NCBI GenBank assembly: GCA_903897205.1
Contig: CAIUAS010000235.1
Location: 1 to 18,552 of the forward strand
From: an uncultured Gammaproteobacteria bacterium
GTDB lineage: Bacteria > Pseudomonadota > Gammaproteobacteria > CAIUAS01
Length of the DNA stretch: 18,552 nucleotides
Reading direction: 5' to 3'
The translations under genes were made by a program, and so were the position numbers. Of the stretch, positions 1 through 7,146 are shown one piece after another; the first letter of the stretch is position 1; each line of letters begins with the position of its first letter. The notes beneath the pieces were generated by a model. The model saw nothing but the letters and a program-made list of their open reading frames with translations, was not told the origin of the DNA and made no database searches.

Positions 1-1036
1 GACTAGCTACCACTGGTTGGCCATCAGTTACTTTGAGTTGACCTATGGAAATAATGGAGTCGTCTGCATTGAGTCCATTTAATACGGCAATGCTATCGTC
101 TTTTCGAGTTCCTGTGGTAATTTTGGTTTTTATGGCTTTACCGTTAACAACTTTATAGACGAAAGTGTCGTTACCTTCATAGGTTAATGCCGTTTGGGGT
201 ACTACTAGCGTTGTTTGCGAAGTGCCTGTCATTACTTTTACATCAACAAAAGCACCAGGGATTAATTTTTGATCTTTATTAGGAACGACTGCACGTATGC
301 CTAAAGTGCGAGTATTGGGATCAATACTAGAATCGGTTGCATAGACTTTACCTTTAAAGCTTGAGCTAGTGTAGGAGCGCGAACTAATAGTAACAGTTTG
401 GCCTAAATGAACTTGATTAATAGCAATTTCCGGTATGCTGAAATCTACGCGGATAGGATCGATAGCTTCTAAATTAACGATAGATTGCCCGGTGGCGACG
501 TAGTCGCCCAGATTAACTAAACGCAAGCCCAAACGTCCGCTAAAGGGAGCTTGGATTAAGCTTTGAGCTAAGGCTGATTTTGCTCTTTCAGTATTTGCTT
601 TATCTGACTGAAATTTTGCAAATGCATTATCTAGATCGGCTTTTGCAAACACATTTTTTTTATAGAGTATTAACGCGCGTTCATAATTGGCTTGGGAAAG
701 TTTTGCATCTGCTGCAGCCTGTAAATATTCTGCCTTTAAAATATTCGGGTTAATTTGTACTAGCGGTGCACCTGCTTTAACATAATCACCTGAGCGAAAA
801 TATATTCCCGTAATGCGACCTTCAATTTCAGGTTTAACAACAATACCTTGATTGGCAGCTAAAGTACCTATGGCTGTAATGCTGGGTTGCCAGTTTTCTA
901 CTTTTACAGGCGCAATAGTGACTACGGCTGGCTGCATTCCGGTTTCTGGTTTTTTGGCGGCATACGTGATAGACGGGGTTACCGTACTAACGGCTATAGC
1001 TAAACCAATGAGTAATGTTGAAACGCGCTTAAACAT
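1..1036 (-). CDS. RND efflux periplasmic adaptor (membrane fusion protein, HlyD/MexA family), 3' end outside window
   Basis: Translating the minus strand from the ATG at 1034-1036 gives 345 codons with no stop before the left edge, so the C-terminus is missing. Residues 1-26 form a signal peptide (MFKR, a hydrophobic core, then a TYA-A cleavage-like site). There is no lipobox cysteine, so the adaptor is probably anchored by other means. A barrel-sandwich (lipoyl-like) half motif follows (VKPEIEGRITGIYFRSGDYV), then a helical hairpin rich in Ala, Lys and Gln, then the second half motif (APFSGRLGLRLVNLGDYV). The beta-barrel domain comes next. This order is typical of adaptors that bridge an inner-membrane RND pump and an outer-membrane channel. 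The pump gene would be expected beyond the left edge. Substrate cannot be told. The ribosome site is weak, and an inverted repeat at 1070-1088 lies in the upstream region. Confidence 0.9.
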   Translation of the reverse strand, partial: MFKRVSTLLIGLAIAVSTVTPSITYAAKKPETGMQPAVVTIAPVKVENWQPSITAIGTLAANQGIVVKPEIEGRITGIYFRSGDYVKAGAPLVQINPNILKAEYLQAAADAKLSQANYERALILYKKNVFAKADLDNAFAKFQSDKANTERAKSALAQSLIQAPFSGRLGLRLVNLGDYVATGQSIVNLEAIDPIRVDFSIPEIAINQVHLGQTVTISSRSYTSSSFKGKVYATDSSIDPNTRTLGIRAVVPNKDQKLIPGAFVDVKVMTGTSQTTLVVPQTALTYEGNDTFVYKVVNGKAIKTKITTGTRKDDSIAVLNGLNADDSIISIGQLKVTDGQPVVAS

Positions 1037-1069
1037 AATTATTACCAGAAGAAAGAAAACCCCCAACAA

Positions 1070-1088
1070 TATAGTGTATTTTACTATA
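1070..1088. promoter_or_regulatory. Inverted repeat, possible operator upstream of the efflux adaptor gene
   Basis: TATAGT and ACTATA arms (6 bp each, perfect) are separated by 7 nt, 34 bp upstream of the adaptor start. RND efflux genes are commonly controlled by TetR- or MarR-type repressors that bind such repeats. No regulator gene is visible here, and AT-rich DNA produces such repeats by chance, so the role is inferred. Confidence 0.25.
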
Positions 1089-1139
1089 AGTTTCTATATA
1101 CCAAACCTGTGGAGGTTTTGCGTTTTTATTGCGCTAGCT

Positions 1140-1295
1140 AACATCGATGGCCCGGGCCCTGTCGCTGTGGTACTCCTTCTTAAAATTTATAATTTTAAAC
1201 TTGGTCGCTTGCGGCCGGCACCACCCGATGGGGTTCCCCAAGGGGAGAAATGGGAATTCTCCCCTTGGGTCGCAAGTGCGGGTTTCTCGCGCGTA
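1140..1295. repeat. GC-rich, palindrome-rich block between the asparaginase and efflux genes (possible dispersed element)
   Basis: This block fills most of the 308-bp gap 1037-1344, which has no credible gene. It holds a perfect 10-bp palindrome (GGCCCGGGCC, 1149-1158), an 8-bp AT inverted repeat with a 3-nt loop (1180-1198), and a 13-bp perfect inverted repeat with a 7-nt loop (arms 1237-1249 and 1257-1269, CCCAAGGGGAGAA type). No T-tract follows the strong hairpin on either strand, so it is not a standard terminator. Base composition is far richer in GC than the neighbouring genes. A minus-strand frame of about 50 codons without ATG crosses the block but has no recognisable domain. A REP- or MITE-like dispersed element is the best guess; copy number cannot be seen from here. 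Confidence 0.45.
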
Positions 1296-1344
1296 GCGAA
1301 ATTAAATAGAGAAAAGCTCAAAACTTCAACCGGATTGGTATGTA

Positions 1345-2355
1345 TCAAAGACTGACTTCACCACGCAGATTTTGTTGCATGTTGTGTTTAATTGATGCTG
1401 TTGATAAGTCTTTACTGAATAAATAAAGTAATTTAGTAAGCGTGGCTTCAGCGGTCATATCGTATGCACTAATAACGCCTATATCTAATAAGCTTTGGCC
1501 CGTGGCATATTGAGCCATATCCACGCGGCCATGAGGACATTGAGTGCAATTAACAACAATTACATGCTGTTTTATGGCCTCTTTTAATAAATTTATGAAC
1601 ATTGGATTGTTATCGGGCGCATTGCCGCTGCCAAAGGTTTCTAAGATTAATCCTTTTAATGGTATTTGCAAAAGCTGTTTGAGTATTTCCATCGACATGC
1701 CAGGAAATAATCGCACACAGGCTACTAAATTATCTTGAATCGATTGAATTTGAAAAGGTTGATGATTGGCAGTTAACCATCGCTCTTTATTAGTGGTAAT
1801 CGTTAATTCTGCGGTAGCTAAAGCAGGAAAGTTTAAGGGTTGAAAAGTATCAAAATTGGCTGAGCTTAACTTGCGGGCGCGATTTCCACGCAATAATTTG
1901 TGATTAAAATACAAACATACTTCAGGAATTTCTAGTTGATTGGCCAAGAGGAGAGTGGTTATAAGTGCTCCTCGTGCGTCATTGCGTATTTCACTTAAGG
2001 GTAATTGCGATCCTGTTAAAATAACGGGTTTGGCAAGATTCTCTAACATAAAAGATAAGGCTGAAGCGGTATAGGCCATCGTGTCCGTGCCGTGCAAAAT
2101 AATAAACCCATCATAAGCAGCGTAATTATTAGCAATATCAGTTGCGATAATATGCCAGTCGCTGGTTGTCATGTTTGATGAATCAATGGGAACGGCGTAT
2201 TCACAAATAGTATATAAAGGCATGCTACTATCTTGTAATTCAGGTATTAATGCCATTTGTTCAGTAATAAAACCTGGCGTTGGTATATAACCGCGAGCAG
2301 ATTTCTGCATGCCTATGGTGCCGCCCGTGTAGGCGATATAAATTTTTTTACGCAT
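1345..2355 (-). CDS. ansA: L-asparaginase, type I (cytoplasmic)
   Basis: Hydrolyses L-asparagine to aspartate and ammonia. The 336-residue product has no signal peptide and matches the E. coli AnsA layout and length closely. The N-terminal TGGTIGM motif carries the nucleophile Thr (about T13). IDSSNM (about 57-62) binds substrate, and HGTDTM (88-93) supplies the second catalytic Thr-Asp pair (T90, D91). GSQLPLSEIRNDARG follows, then the FDTF region and a C-terminal effector-type domain. The start at 2355 sits immediately before the RKKIYIAYTGG strand, where AnsA proteins begin. A clear Shine-Dalgarno site is not visible. It lies 34 bp downstream of map on the same strand, so co-transcription with map is plausible. 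In host-associated bacteria such enzymes help use asparagine as a nitrogen source; that role here is inference. Confidence 0.93.
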   Translation of the reverse strand: MRKKIYIAYTGGTIGMQKSARGYIPTPGFITEQMALIPELQDSSMPLYTICEYAVPIDSSNMTTSDWHIIATDIANNYAAYDGFIILHGTDTMAYTASALSFMLENLAKPVILTGSQLPLSEIRNDARGALITTLLLANQLEIPEVCLYFNHKLLRGNRARKLSSANFDTFQPLNFPALATAELTITTNKERWLTANHQPFQIQSIQDNLVACVRLFPGMSMEILKQLLQIPLKGLILETFGSGNAPDNNPMFINLLKEAIKQHVIVVNCTQCPHGRVDMAQYATGQSLLDIGVISAYDMTAEATLTKLLYLFSKDLSTASIKHNMQQNLRGEVSL

Positions 2356-2389
2356 ATGAAATAGGCTTATGTTTTGTCAACTCATTTTC

Positions 2390-3157
2390 TTAGTTTTCTT
2401 CTTTTCGCTTCGTTAAAATTTCATGGCCTGTTTCAGTAACTAAAAGGGTATGTTCCCATTGCGCTGATAAGCTGTGATCTTTAGTTACCACTGTCCAGCC
2501 ATCGGGTAATAATTTTACGAAACGTTTGCCAGCATTAACCATGGGTTCTATTGTAAATGTCATACCAGGGACTAATTCGATGCCTGTTCCAGGCGTACCA
2601 TAATGCAATATTTGCAAATCTTCGTGGAAGATTCTACCGATTCCATGCCCACAATATTCGCGAACAATAGAGCAACCATGACTTTCAGCATGCTTTTGAA
2701 TAACGGCACCAATATCACCTAAACGGATGCCGGGTTTTACCAAATTAATTCCGAGATACATGCCTTCATAAGCAATTCGTGTAACACGTTCCGCAATCAC
2801 AGAAGGTTGACCGACAAAAAACATTTTGCTGGTATCGCCATGAAATTCATCTTTTATAACAGTGATATCGATATTGACTATGTCCCCATCTTTAAGCTTG
2901 CGTGAACTGGGAATGCCATGACAAACCTGATGATTAACTGAGGTGCAAATAGACTTTGGAAACCCATGATAATTTAAACAAGCTGGAATAGTTTGTTGCA
3001 CGTCAACCATATAATCATGGCAAATGCGATCTAATTCTTCGGTGGTAATGCCTGGTTTAACATATGGTTCTATTATTTCTAGAACCTCTGCGGCTAATCG
3101 ACCAGCAATCCGCATTTTTTCAATTTCTTCAGGTGTTTTAATAATAATTTCAGTCAT
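2390..3157 (-). CDS. map: Methionine aminopeptidase, type I
   Basis: Removes the initiator methionine from nascent proteins in the cytoplasm. At 255 residues it is a standard type Ia enzyme without an N-terminal zinc-finger extension. The pita-bread metalloprotease residues are all present: H80 in NHQVCHG, D97 in VNIDITV, D108 in HGDTS, H171 in CGHGIGR, E204 in FTIEPM and E235 in WEHTLLV. These positions coincide with E. coli numbering (79/97/108/171/204/235). It is divergent from rpsB, as in E. coli, but a small membrane-protein gene intervenes 33 bp upstream. The three leftward genes (membrane protein, map, asparaginase) are spaced 33-34 bp apart and probably form one transcript. Confidence 0.97.
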   Translation of the reverse strand: MTEIIIKTPEEIEKMRIAGRLAAEVLEIIEPYVKPGITTEELDRICHDYMVDVQQTIPACLNYHGFPKSICTSVNHQVCHGIPSSRKLKDGDIVNIDITVIKDEFHGDTSKMFFVGQPSVIAERVTRIAYEGMYLGINLVKPGIRLGDIGAVIQKHAESHGCSIVREYCGHGIGRIFHEDLQILHYGTPGTGIELVPGMTFTIEPMVNAGKRFVKLLPDGWTVVTKDHSLSAQWEHTLLVTETGHEILTKRKEEN

Positions 3158-3190
3158 TTTTATAGTATGAATTTAAAGGGTTATAACGAA

Positions 3191-3613
3191 TCACCTGGCG
3201 GCAGATTCTCCGGTATTTGAAGCGGTGCTATTATCTTGTGAATAAGGGTTATTAACGCCGTATTGAAGATTTTGCTCATTTGTTAAATTAATATTGTTAG
3301 AATTATTCATATTGGCGGTTTTTTTAGGGCTGCTAATAGCGGTAGCATTTTCGCTAAGCTTAGCTGCTTGTTGTTGATATGCTGCACTTATAAGCTTGTG
3401 CTCATACCCCTTCGTAAATCCAATATATAAGCCATAACTGAATCCAATCAGTAGGGGAATGCCAACAAAAAGTGTAATTAAAATTCCAAATACATAACCG
3501 ATAAGCCAGCCAATAGAGCGATTGCCTTTGGGGCCTTTTTTCTGAGAGCCTGCTATCCATAGGATAATGCCTAAGATAAGTAAACTTAATACTGCTATCA
3601 CTGTGAACATCAT
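3191..3613 (-). CDS. Small two-helix inner-membrane protein of unknown function
   Basis: I do not recognise this 140-residue protein. The N-terminus is a transmembrane helix (about residues 2-21). A short basic, glycine-containing loop follows (SQKKGPKGNRS, 23-33), then a long hydrophobic segment (about 34-66) rich in Gly, Ile, Leu and Phe. The basic loop between the helices suggests that this loop is cytoplasmic. The tail (about 67-140) is hydrophilic, rich in Asn, Ser, Gln and Ala, and looks disordered. Two ATGs are adjacent; GAGG lies 3 nt before the first and 6 nt before the second, so the true start may be 3610. It lies between map and the rpsB promoter region, where E. coli has no gene. 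Its place at the head of a probable map operon suggests constitutive expression. Confidence 0.75.
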   Translation of the reverse strand: MMFTVIAVLSLLILGIILWIAGSQKKGPKGNRSIGWLIGYVFGILITLFVGIPLLIGFSYGLYIGFTKGYEHKLISAAYQQQAAKLSENATAISSPKKTANMNNSNNINLTNEQNLQYGVNNPYSQDNSTASNTGESAAR

Positions 3614-3637
3614 GTGCCTCGTTGTGAATTAATTTTT

Positions 3638-3649
3638 TACGCTAGCGTA
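3638..3649. promoter_or_regulatory. 12-bp perfect palindrome in the divergent map/rpsB region
   Basis: TACGCTAGCGTA is a perfect 12-bp palindrome 25 bp upstream of the membrane-protein start. A small GTAGA/TCTAC repeat (3647-3659) overlaps its right end. It could be an operator for the leftward transcript. No matching regulator is known to me, so function is inferred from position only. Confidence 0.25.
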
Positions 3650-3690
3650 GACTTTCTACATTAGTTTTAGGTAATTTCTAAGCAGCTAGG

Positions 3691-3719
3691 TTGTTGAAAA
3701 CAGCCGACTATGGTATAAA
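3691..3719 (+). promoter_or_regulatory. Extended -10 sigma-70 promoter for rpsB-tsf
   Basis: A TTGTTG -35 element (3691-3696) and a TATAAA -10 element (3714-3719) are separated by 17 bp. TG at 3711-3712 makes an extended -10 (TGGTATAAA). Transcription would begin near 3726 and leave a leader of about 130 nt before rpsB. A strong extended -10 promoter is what is reported for rpsB in other gammaproteobacteria. Confidence 0.7.
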
Positions 3720-3725
3720 GCATTC

Positions 3726-3858
3726 CGCCGAAAGGCAAATTAATATTAACTTAAAACACACGCATGTCTAAACGGTGTTCGAGGGTGGCTGATTACCTTA
3801 ATGGGCAACAGTCTTCGTGCACAGGCATGTGGAGGCCTAACCCAAACAGGAGATAATC
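3726..3858 (+). ncRNA. Structured rpsB 5' leader (S2 leader / t44-like) with ribosome site
   Basis: The leader between the promoter and rpsB is about 130 nt and has no coding capacity. Near its 3' end are a TGGG/CCCA outer pairing (3802-3805 with 3841-3844) and an AGGC/GCCT hairpin with an 8-nt loop (3823-3838). The ribosome site AGGAG (3848-3852) sits 6 nt before the ATG. In E. coli and relatives, S2 represses rpsB-tsf through such a conserved leader, catalogued as t44 RNA. Position and layout support the same role here. I cannot verify the covariance match, so the family name rests on synteny. Confidence 0.55.
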
Positions 3859-4623
3859 ATGGCAAATATTTCTATGCGCCAAATGCTAGAAGCAGGCGTG
3901 CATTTTGGTCATCGCACTCGTTATTGGCACCCTAAAATGGGTCAGTATATCTACGGTTCACGCGATAAAATTCATATCATTAATCTGGAAAAAACAGTAG
4001 TTTTATTTCAGGAAGCACTCAATTATCTAGGTGGCTCAGCTGCTAAGCGCGGTAAGATTTTATTTGTTGGTACTAAGCGCGCAGCTCAAGGAATTATTAA
4101 AGAACAAGCGCTTCGTTGTGGCATGCCCTATATTAATCATCGTTGGTTAGGCGGCATGTTAACTAACTATCGCACGGTGCGCCAATCGATTAAACGTTTA
4201 AAAGAACTTGAAGCGATGTCACAAGATGGTACTTTCCAACGTATTACTAAAAAAGAAGTTCTCAATCTTACCCGCGAAATGATCAAACTAGAGCGTAGTT
4301 TGGGCGGTATTAAAGATATGGGAACCTTGCCAGATGTCTTATTTGTTATCGATGTGGGCCATGAAAAAATTGCCATTCAAGAAGCCAAGAAAATTGGTAT
4401 CCCTGTGGTTGGTGTGGTCGATACTAATTACAATCCAGAAGGGATTGATTATGTCATTCCGGGTAATGACGATGCAATTCGTTCTATTGAACTTTATGTC
4501 ACTGCGGTTGCTGACGCTATTATTGAAGCGCGTAACAGTGTGAGTACTGCTGAACAAACAGCAGCGCATAAATCTGGTAATGCTGAGGAAGCGGATAAAG
4601 CTGCTTCTACCGGAATAGAATAA
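3859..4623 (+). CDS. rpsB: 30S ribosomal protein S2
   Basis: S2 is a late-assembling small-subunit protein that helps bring S1 to the ribosome. The 254-residue product has all the family landmarks: MRQMLEAGVHFGHRTRYWHPKM at the start, LFVGTKRAAQ, INHRWLGGMLTNY, DMGTLPDVLFVID and the C-terminal NDDAIRSIELY block. It is about a dozen residues longer than E. coli S2 (241). The excess is an Ala/Ser/Glu-rich tail (about 228-254) without structure. The start is fixed by AGGAG 6 nt upstream. tsf follows after 14 bp, so the two are co-transcribed and probably feedback-regulated by S2 through the leader. Confidence 0.99.
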   Translation: MANISMRQMLEAGVHFGHRTRYWHPKMGQYIYGSRDKIHIINLEKTVVLFQEALNYLGGSAAKRGKILFVGTKRAAQGIIKEQALRCGMPYINHRWLGGMLTNYRTVRQSIKRLKELEAMSQDGTFQRITKKEVLNLTREMIKLERSLGGIKDMGTLPDVLFVIDVGHEKIAIQEAKKIGIPVVGVVDTNYNPEGIDYVIPGNDDAIRSIELYVTAVADAIIEARNSVSTAEQTAAHKSGNAEEADKAASTGIE

Positions 4624-4637
4624 TAACGAGGTAAAAA

Positions 4638-5519
4638 ATGTCAACAATTACTGCGGCACAAGTACAAGAATTACGTGAGCGCACTGGCGCTGGAATGATG
4701 GAATGCAAAAGAGCGCTACAAAGCGTTAATGGCAATATTGAAGCTGCCATTGAAGCGATGCGCAAGTCAGGTCAAGCTAAAGCTGATAAAAAAGAAGGTC
4801 GAGTGGCGGCTGAAGGCATTATTGTTGTGAAAAACAGTAACGATAATAAAATGGCTGTGGTCATCGAAATTAACTGCGAAACTGACTTTGTTGCGCGCGA
4901 TGAAAGCTTTAAAGAGCTAGCGAGTAAAATTGCTGAAAAAGCACTAGAAAACAAAACCACTGATCTGGCAGCATTAATTGAATTACCACTAGGTAATGAT
5001 ATGACTGTTGAGCAAGCACGCCGTGCATTGGTGGCAAAGATTGGTGAAAATATCCAAATTCGCCGCCTCTCATTAGTTACAACGGATGGCATGGTTGCTT
5101 CTTATGTTCATGGAGGCCGTATCGGTGTATTAGTTGAGCTGACCGGCGGTGAACCTCAATTAGGTAAGGATTTAGCGATGCACATAGCTGCTAATAATCC
5201 AATAGTGGTTAATCGCGAAGATGTACCAAAAGATTCAGTTGAGAAAGAAAAAGAAATCTTTAGTGCGCAAGCGCAATCAAGCGGTAAGCCAGCGGCCATT
5301 ATCGAAAAAATGGTTGAAGGTCGCATCAATAAATTCTTAGATGAAGTGAGCTTAGTTGGCCAACCCTTCGTTAAGGACCCTTCTGTAACCGTTGCTCAAT
5401 TACTGCAACAGCATAATGCGAAAGTGGTTAAATTTATCCGCTTTGCAGTGGGTGAAGGCATTGAAAAGCAAAGTGAAGACTTTGTTGAAGCTGTCATGGC
5501 GCAGGTGCGTGGAAGTTAA
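4638..5519 (+). CDS. tsf: Elongation factor Ts
   Basis: Exchanges GDP for GTP on EF-Tu. The 293-residue product has the N-terminal UBA-like domain with the family signature LRERTGAGMMECKRAL (12-27). It also has the EF-Tu-contacting TDFVARD motif (82-88), whose Asp-Phe pair displaces Mg2+ and inserts near the nucleotide pocket. The core and dimerisation-like domains continue to the end (NPIVVNREDVPKD, ...FIRFAVGEGIE). GAGG lies 6 nt before the ATG. It shares the rpsB transcript. A hairpin at 5557-5586 follows the stop by about 40 nt and would end or reduce transcription into pyrH. Confidence 0.99.
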   Translation: MSTITAAQVQELRERTGAGMMECKRALQSVNGNIEAAIEAMRKSGQAKADKKEGRVAAEGIIVVKNSNDNKMAVVIEINCETDFVARDESFKELASKIAEKALENKTTDLAALIELPLGNDMTVEQARRALVAKIGENIQIRRLSLVTTDGMVASYVHGGRIGVLVELTGGEPQLGKDLAMHIAANNPIVVNREDVPKDSVEKEKEIFSAQAQSSGKPAAIIEKMVEGRINKFLDEVSLVGQPFVKDPSVTVAQLLQQHNAKVVKFIRFAVGEGIEKQSEDFVEAVMAQVRGS

Positions 5520-5556
5520 TTTGTAAGTAGTTTTTGCAAATGAGTAAATTATGCCG

Positions 5557-5592
5557 GTTAGGATTTCTTATGCTAGAAATCCTAACTATTTT
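5557..5592 (+). terminator. Rho-independent terminator or attenuator after tsf
   Basis: A perfect 11-bp stem (GTTAGGATTTC with GAAATCCTAAC, arms 5557-5567 and 5576-5586) has an 8-nt loop and is followed by TATTTT. The stem is AT-rich and the T-run is short and broken, so read-through into pyrH, 67 nt downstream, is likely. A second 7-bp AT-rich repeat lies at 5616-5635. Confidence 0.6.
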
Positions 5593-5658
5593 AAATAAAG
5601 TAAATTAATTATTTTAATAAACAAAGACGTTTATTTATACGGCAAAGGCTTCATACTA

Positions 5659-6411
5659 ATGGTAAATCAATCCTTGTCTAAGCAAGAAAAATCTATTCAC
5701 ACACCTCCTATTTATAAACGTATTCTATTAAAACTAAGCGGTGAAGCCTTGCAGGGTGAACATGCTTTTGGTATTGATCCGCAAATGGTTACCTATTTAA
5801 TTGAAGAAATTTCAACGGTTGCAAATTTAGGCATACAAATTGGTATTGTCATTGGCGCTGGTAATTTATTTCGCGGCAAGAAGCTGGCGAGCGTTGGGAT
5901 TGATCGTATTACAGGCGATCAGATGGGTATGCTTGCTACCGTGATGAATGCATTAGCGATGCGTGATGCAATAGAAAAATTTAAATTACCCGCTAGGATT
6001 ATGTCTGCTATTCCAATGAGTGGTTTAGTTGATCATTACGATCGACGTAAGGCCGTTCATCATTTAGAACAAAAACGCATTGTAATATTTGCAGGTGGTA
6101 CAGGTAATCCTTTAGTGACTACGGATTCAGCCGCCAGTTTGCGTGGGATAGAAGTGCAAGCAGATATTTTATTAAAAGCGACTAATGTCGATGGCATTTA
6201 TACGGAAGATCCTGCTGTAAATTTGCATGCGGAACGTTATACACATTTAAAGTTTCAAGAAGCGTTAGATAAAGAATTGGGTATAATGGATTTAACTGCA
6301 TTTTGTCAGTGCCGTGATCACCAATTACCAATCAGGGTATTTAATATTCATAAACCGGGTGCTTTGTTAAGGGCTGTTACTGGCACAGACGAAGGAACTT
6401 TAGTAGATTAG
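5659..6411 (+). CDS. pyrH: UMP kinase (uridylate kinase)
   Basis: Phosphorylates UMP to UDP in pyrimidine nucleotide synthesis; a hexameric enzyme of the amino-acid kinase fold, allosterically activated by GTP and inhibited by UTP in relatives. The 250-residue product shows YKRILLKLSGEALQG (18-32, phosphate-binding Lys and Gly), GIVIGAGNLFRGK, DQMGMLATVMNALAMRDA, AGGTGNPLVTTDSAASLRG and DGIYTEDP. Compared with the E. coli protein (241) it has about 9 extra N-terminal residues before the conserved kinase start. AAAGG (5644-5648) supports the chosen ATG at a 10-nt spacing. It lies 139 bp after tsf, behind a hairpin, so it may also have its own promoter. Confidence 0.98.
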   Translation: MVNQSLSKQEKSIHTPPIYKRILLKLSGEALQGEHAFGIDPQMVTYLIEEISTVANLGIQIGIVIGAGNLFRGKKLASVGIDRITGDQMGMLATVMNALAMRDAIEKFKLPARIMSAIPMSGLVDHYDRRKAVHHLEQKRIVIFAGGTGNPLVTTDSAASLRGIEVQADILLKATNVDGIYTEDPAVNLHAERYTHLKFQEALDKELGIMDLTAFCQCRDHQLPIRVFNIHKPGALLRAVTGTDEGTLVD

Positions 6412-6508
6412 TGAGCATGCTTTGTTAAAAACTTGTTGTCTTTATGGCAAGAAACACCTTTAAAAACCGCGTTTTTCTGTTAGTTGAGAAATTATTGGGA
6501 GAGTAAAA

Positions 6509-7066
6509 ATGATCGAACCTATTAAAACAAATGCAGAAAATAAAATGAAAAAAGCGCTTGAGGCGTTACAAGGTGAATTAGCAAAATTGCGTACTGGTCG
6601 TGCGCACCCAAGTTTGTTGGATCACGTGCGGATTAAGTATTATGAAAATGAAGTTCCATTAAACCAGGTGGCAAGTATTACGGTTAGCGATGCTAGGAAT
6701 TTAATGATTGCGCCTTGGGAAAAAGGTATGGTTCCTGCTATTGAGAAAGCGATTATGACAGCCGGTTTGGGTCTGAATCCTACTACTAGCGGTACGAATA
6801 TCCGTGTGCCTATGCCTGCGTTAACAGAAGAGCGGCGCAAAGAAATGGCGAAGCTAGTGAAGAACGAGGCAGAAAACAGTCGCGTAGGTATTCGCAACTT
6901 ACGCCGCGATGCTAATAATCATCTCAAGGATTTATTGAAGAAAAAAGAAATCAGTGAAGATGATGAACGGCACGCGCAAGATATCATTCAAAAAATAACG
7001 GATAAATATATTGCAGAAGTGGAACGATTGACTGCAATAAAAGAAAAAGAATTAATGGAAGTCTAA
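6509..7066 (+). CDS. frr: Ribosome recycling factor
   Basis: With EF-G it splits post-termination ribosomes. At 185 residues it has exactly the E. coli length. The long three-helix bundle begins and ends the chain (MKKALEALQGELAKLRTGRAHPSLLD, ..., RNLRRDANNHLKDLLKKKEISEDDE). The beta-rich domain II sits between (about 31-104; NQVASITVSDARNLMIAPW). The invariant Arg of LRTGRA is present. A strong GGGAG ribosome site lies just before the ATG. In E. coli dxr would follow. Here only 80 bp separate frr from uppS. Confidence 0.99.
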   Translation: MIEPIKTNAENKMKKALEALQGELAKLRTGRAHPSLLDHVRIKYYENEVPLNQVASITVSDARNLMIAPWEKGMVPAIEKAIMTAGLGLNPTTSGTNIRVPMPALTEERRKEMAKLVKNEAENSRVGIRNLRRDANNHLKDLLKKKEISEDDERHAQDIIQKITDKYIAEVERLTAIKEKELMEV

Positions 7067-7107
7067 TATTTCTTAAACAATTAAGTATTTTAGCGGCATA
7101 CCATAAC

Positions 7108-7134
7108 TTGGCATGTTAATTAGCGTTAGATAAT
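7108..7134 (+). promoter_or_regulatory. Possible internal promoter upstream of uppS
   Basis: TTGGCA (7108-7113) and GATAAT (7129-7134) are separated by 15 bp, 12 bp before the uppS ATG. The spacing is shorter than the preferred 16-18 bp, and initiation would leave almost no leader, so this is a weak candidate. Confidence 0.25.
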
Positions 7135-7146
7135 TTTAAATATTCT

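Noticed and set aside
852..1355. 167-codon plus-strand open frame
   Set aside because: Its first third is antisense to the signal peptide and N-terminus of the efflux adaptor, and the rest crosses the palindrome block. It has no domain or ribosome site.
4339..4647. 102-codon minus-strand frame across the rpsB-tsf junction
   Set aside because: It is antisense to conserved S2 sequence and to the tsf ribosome site.
6462..6476. AAAAAC-CGC-GTTTTT repeat between pyrH and frr as a terminator
   Set aside because: Six AT-rich pairs with a 3-nt loop are too weak, and no T-run follows, so it is not called.
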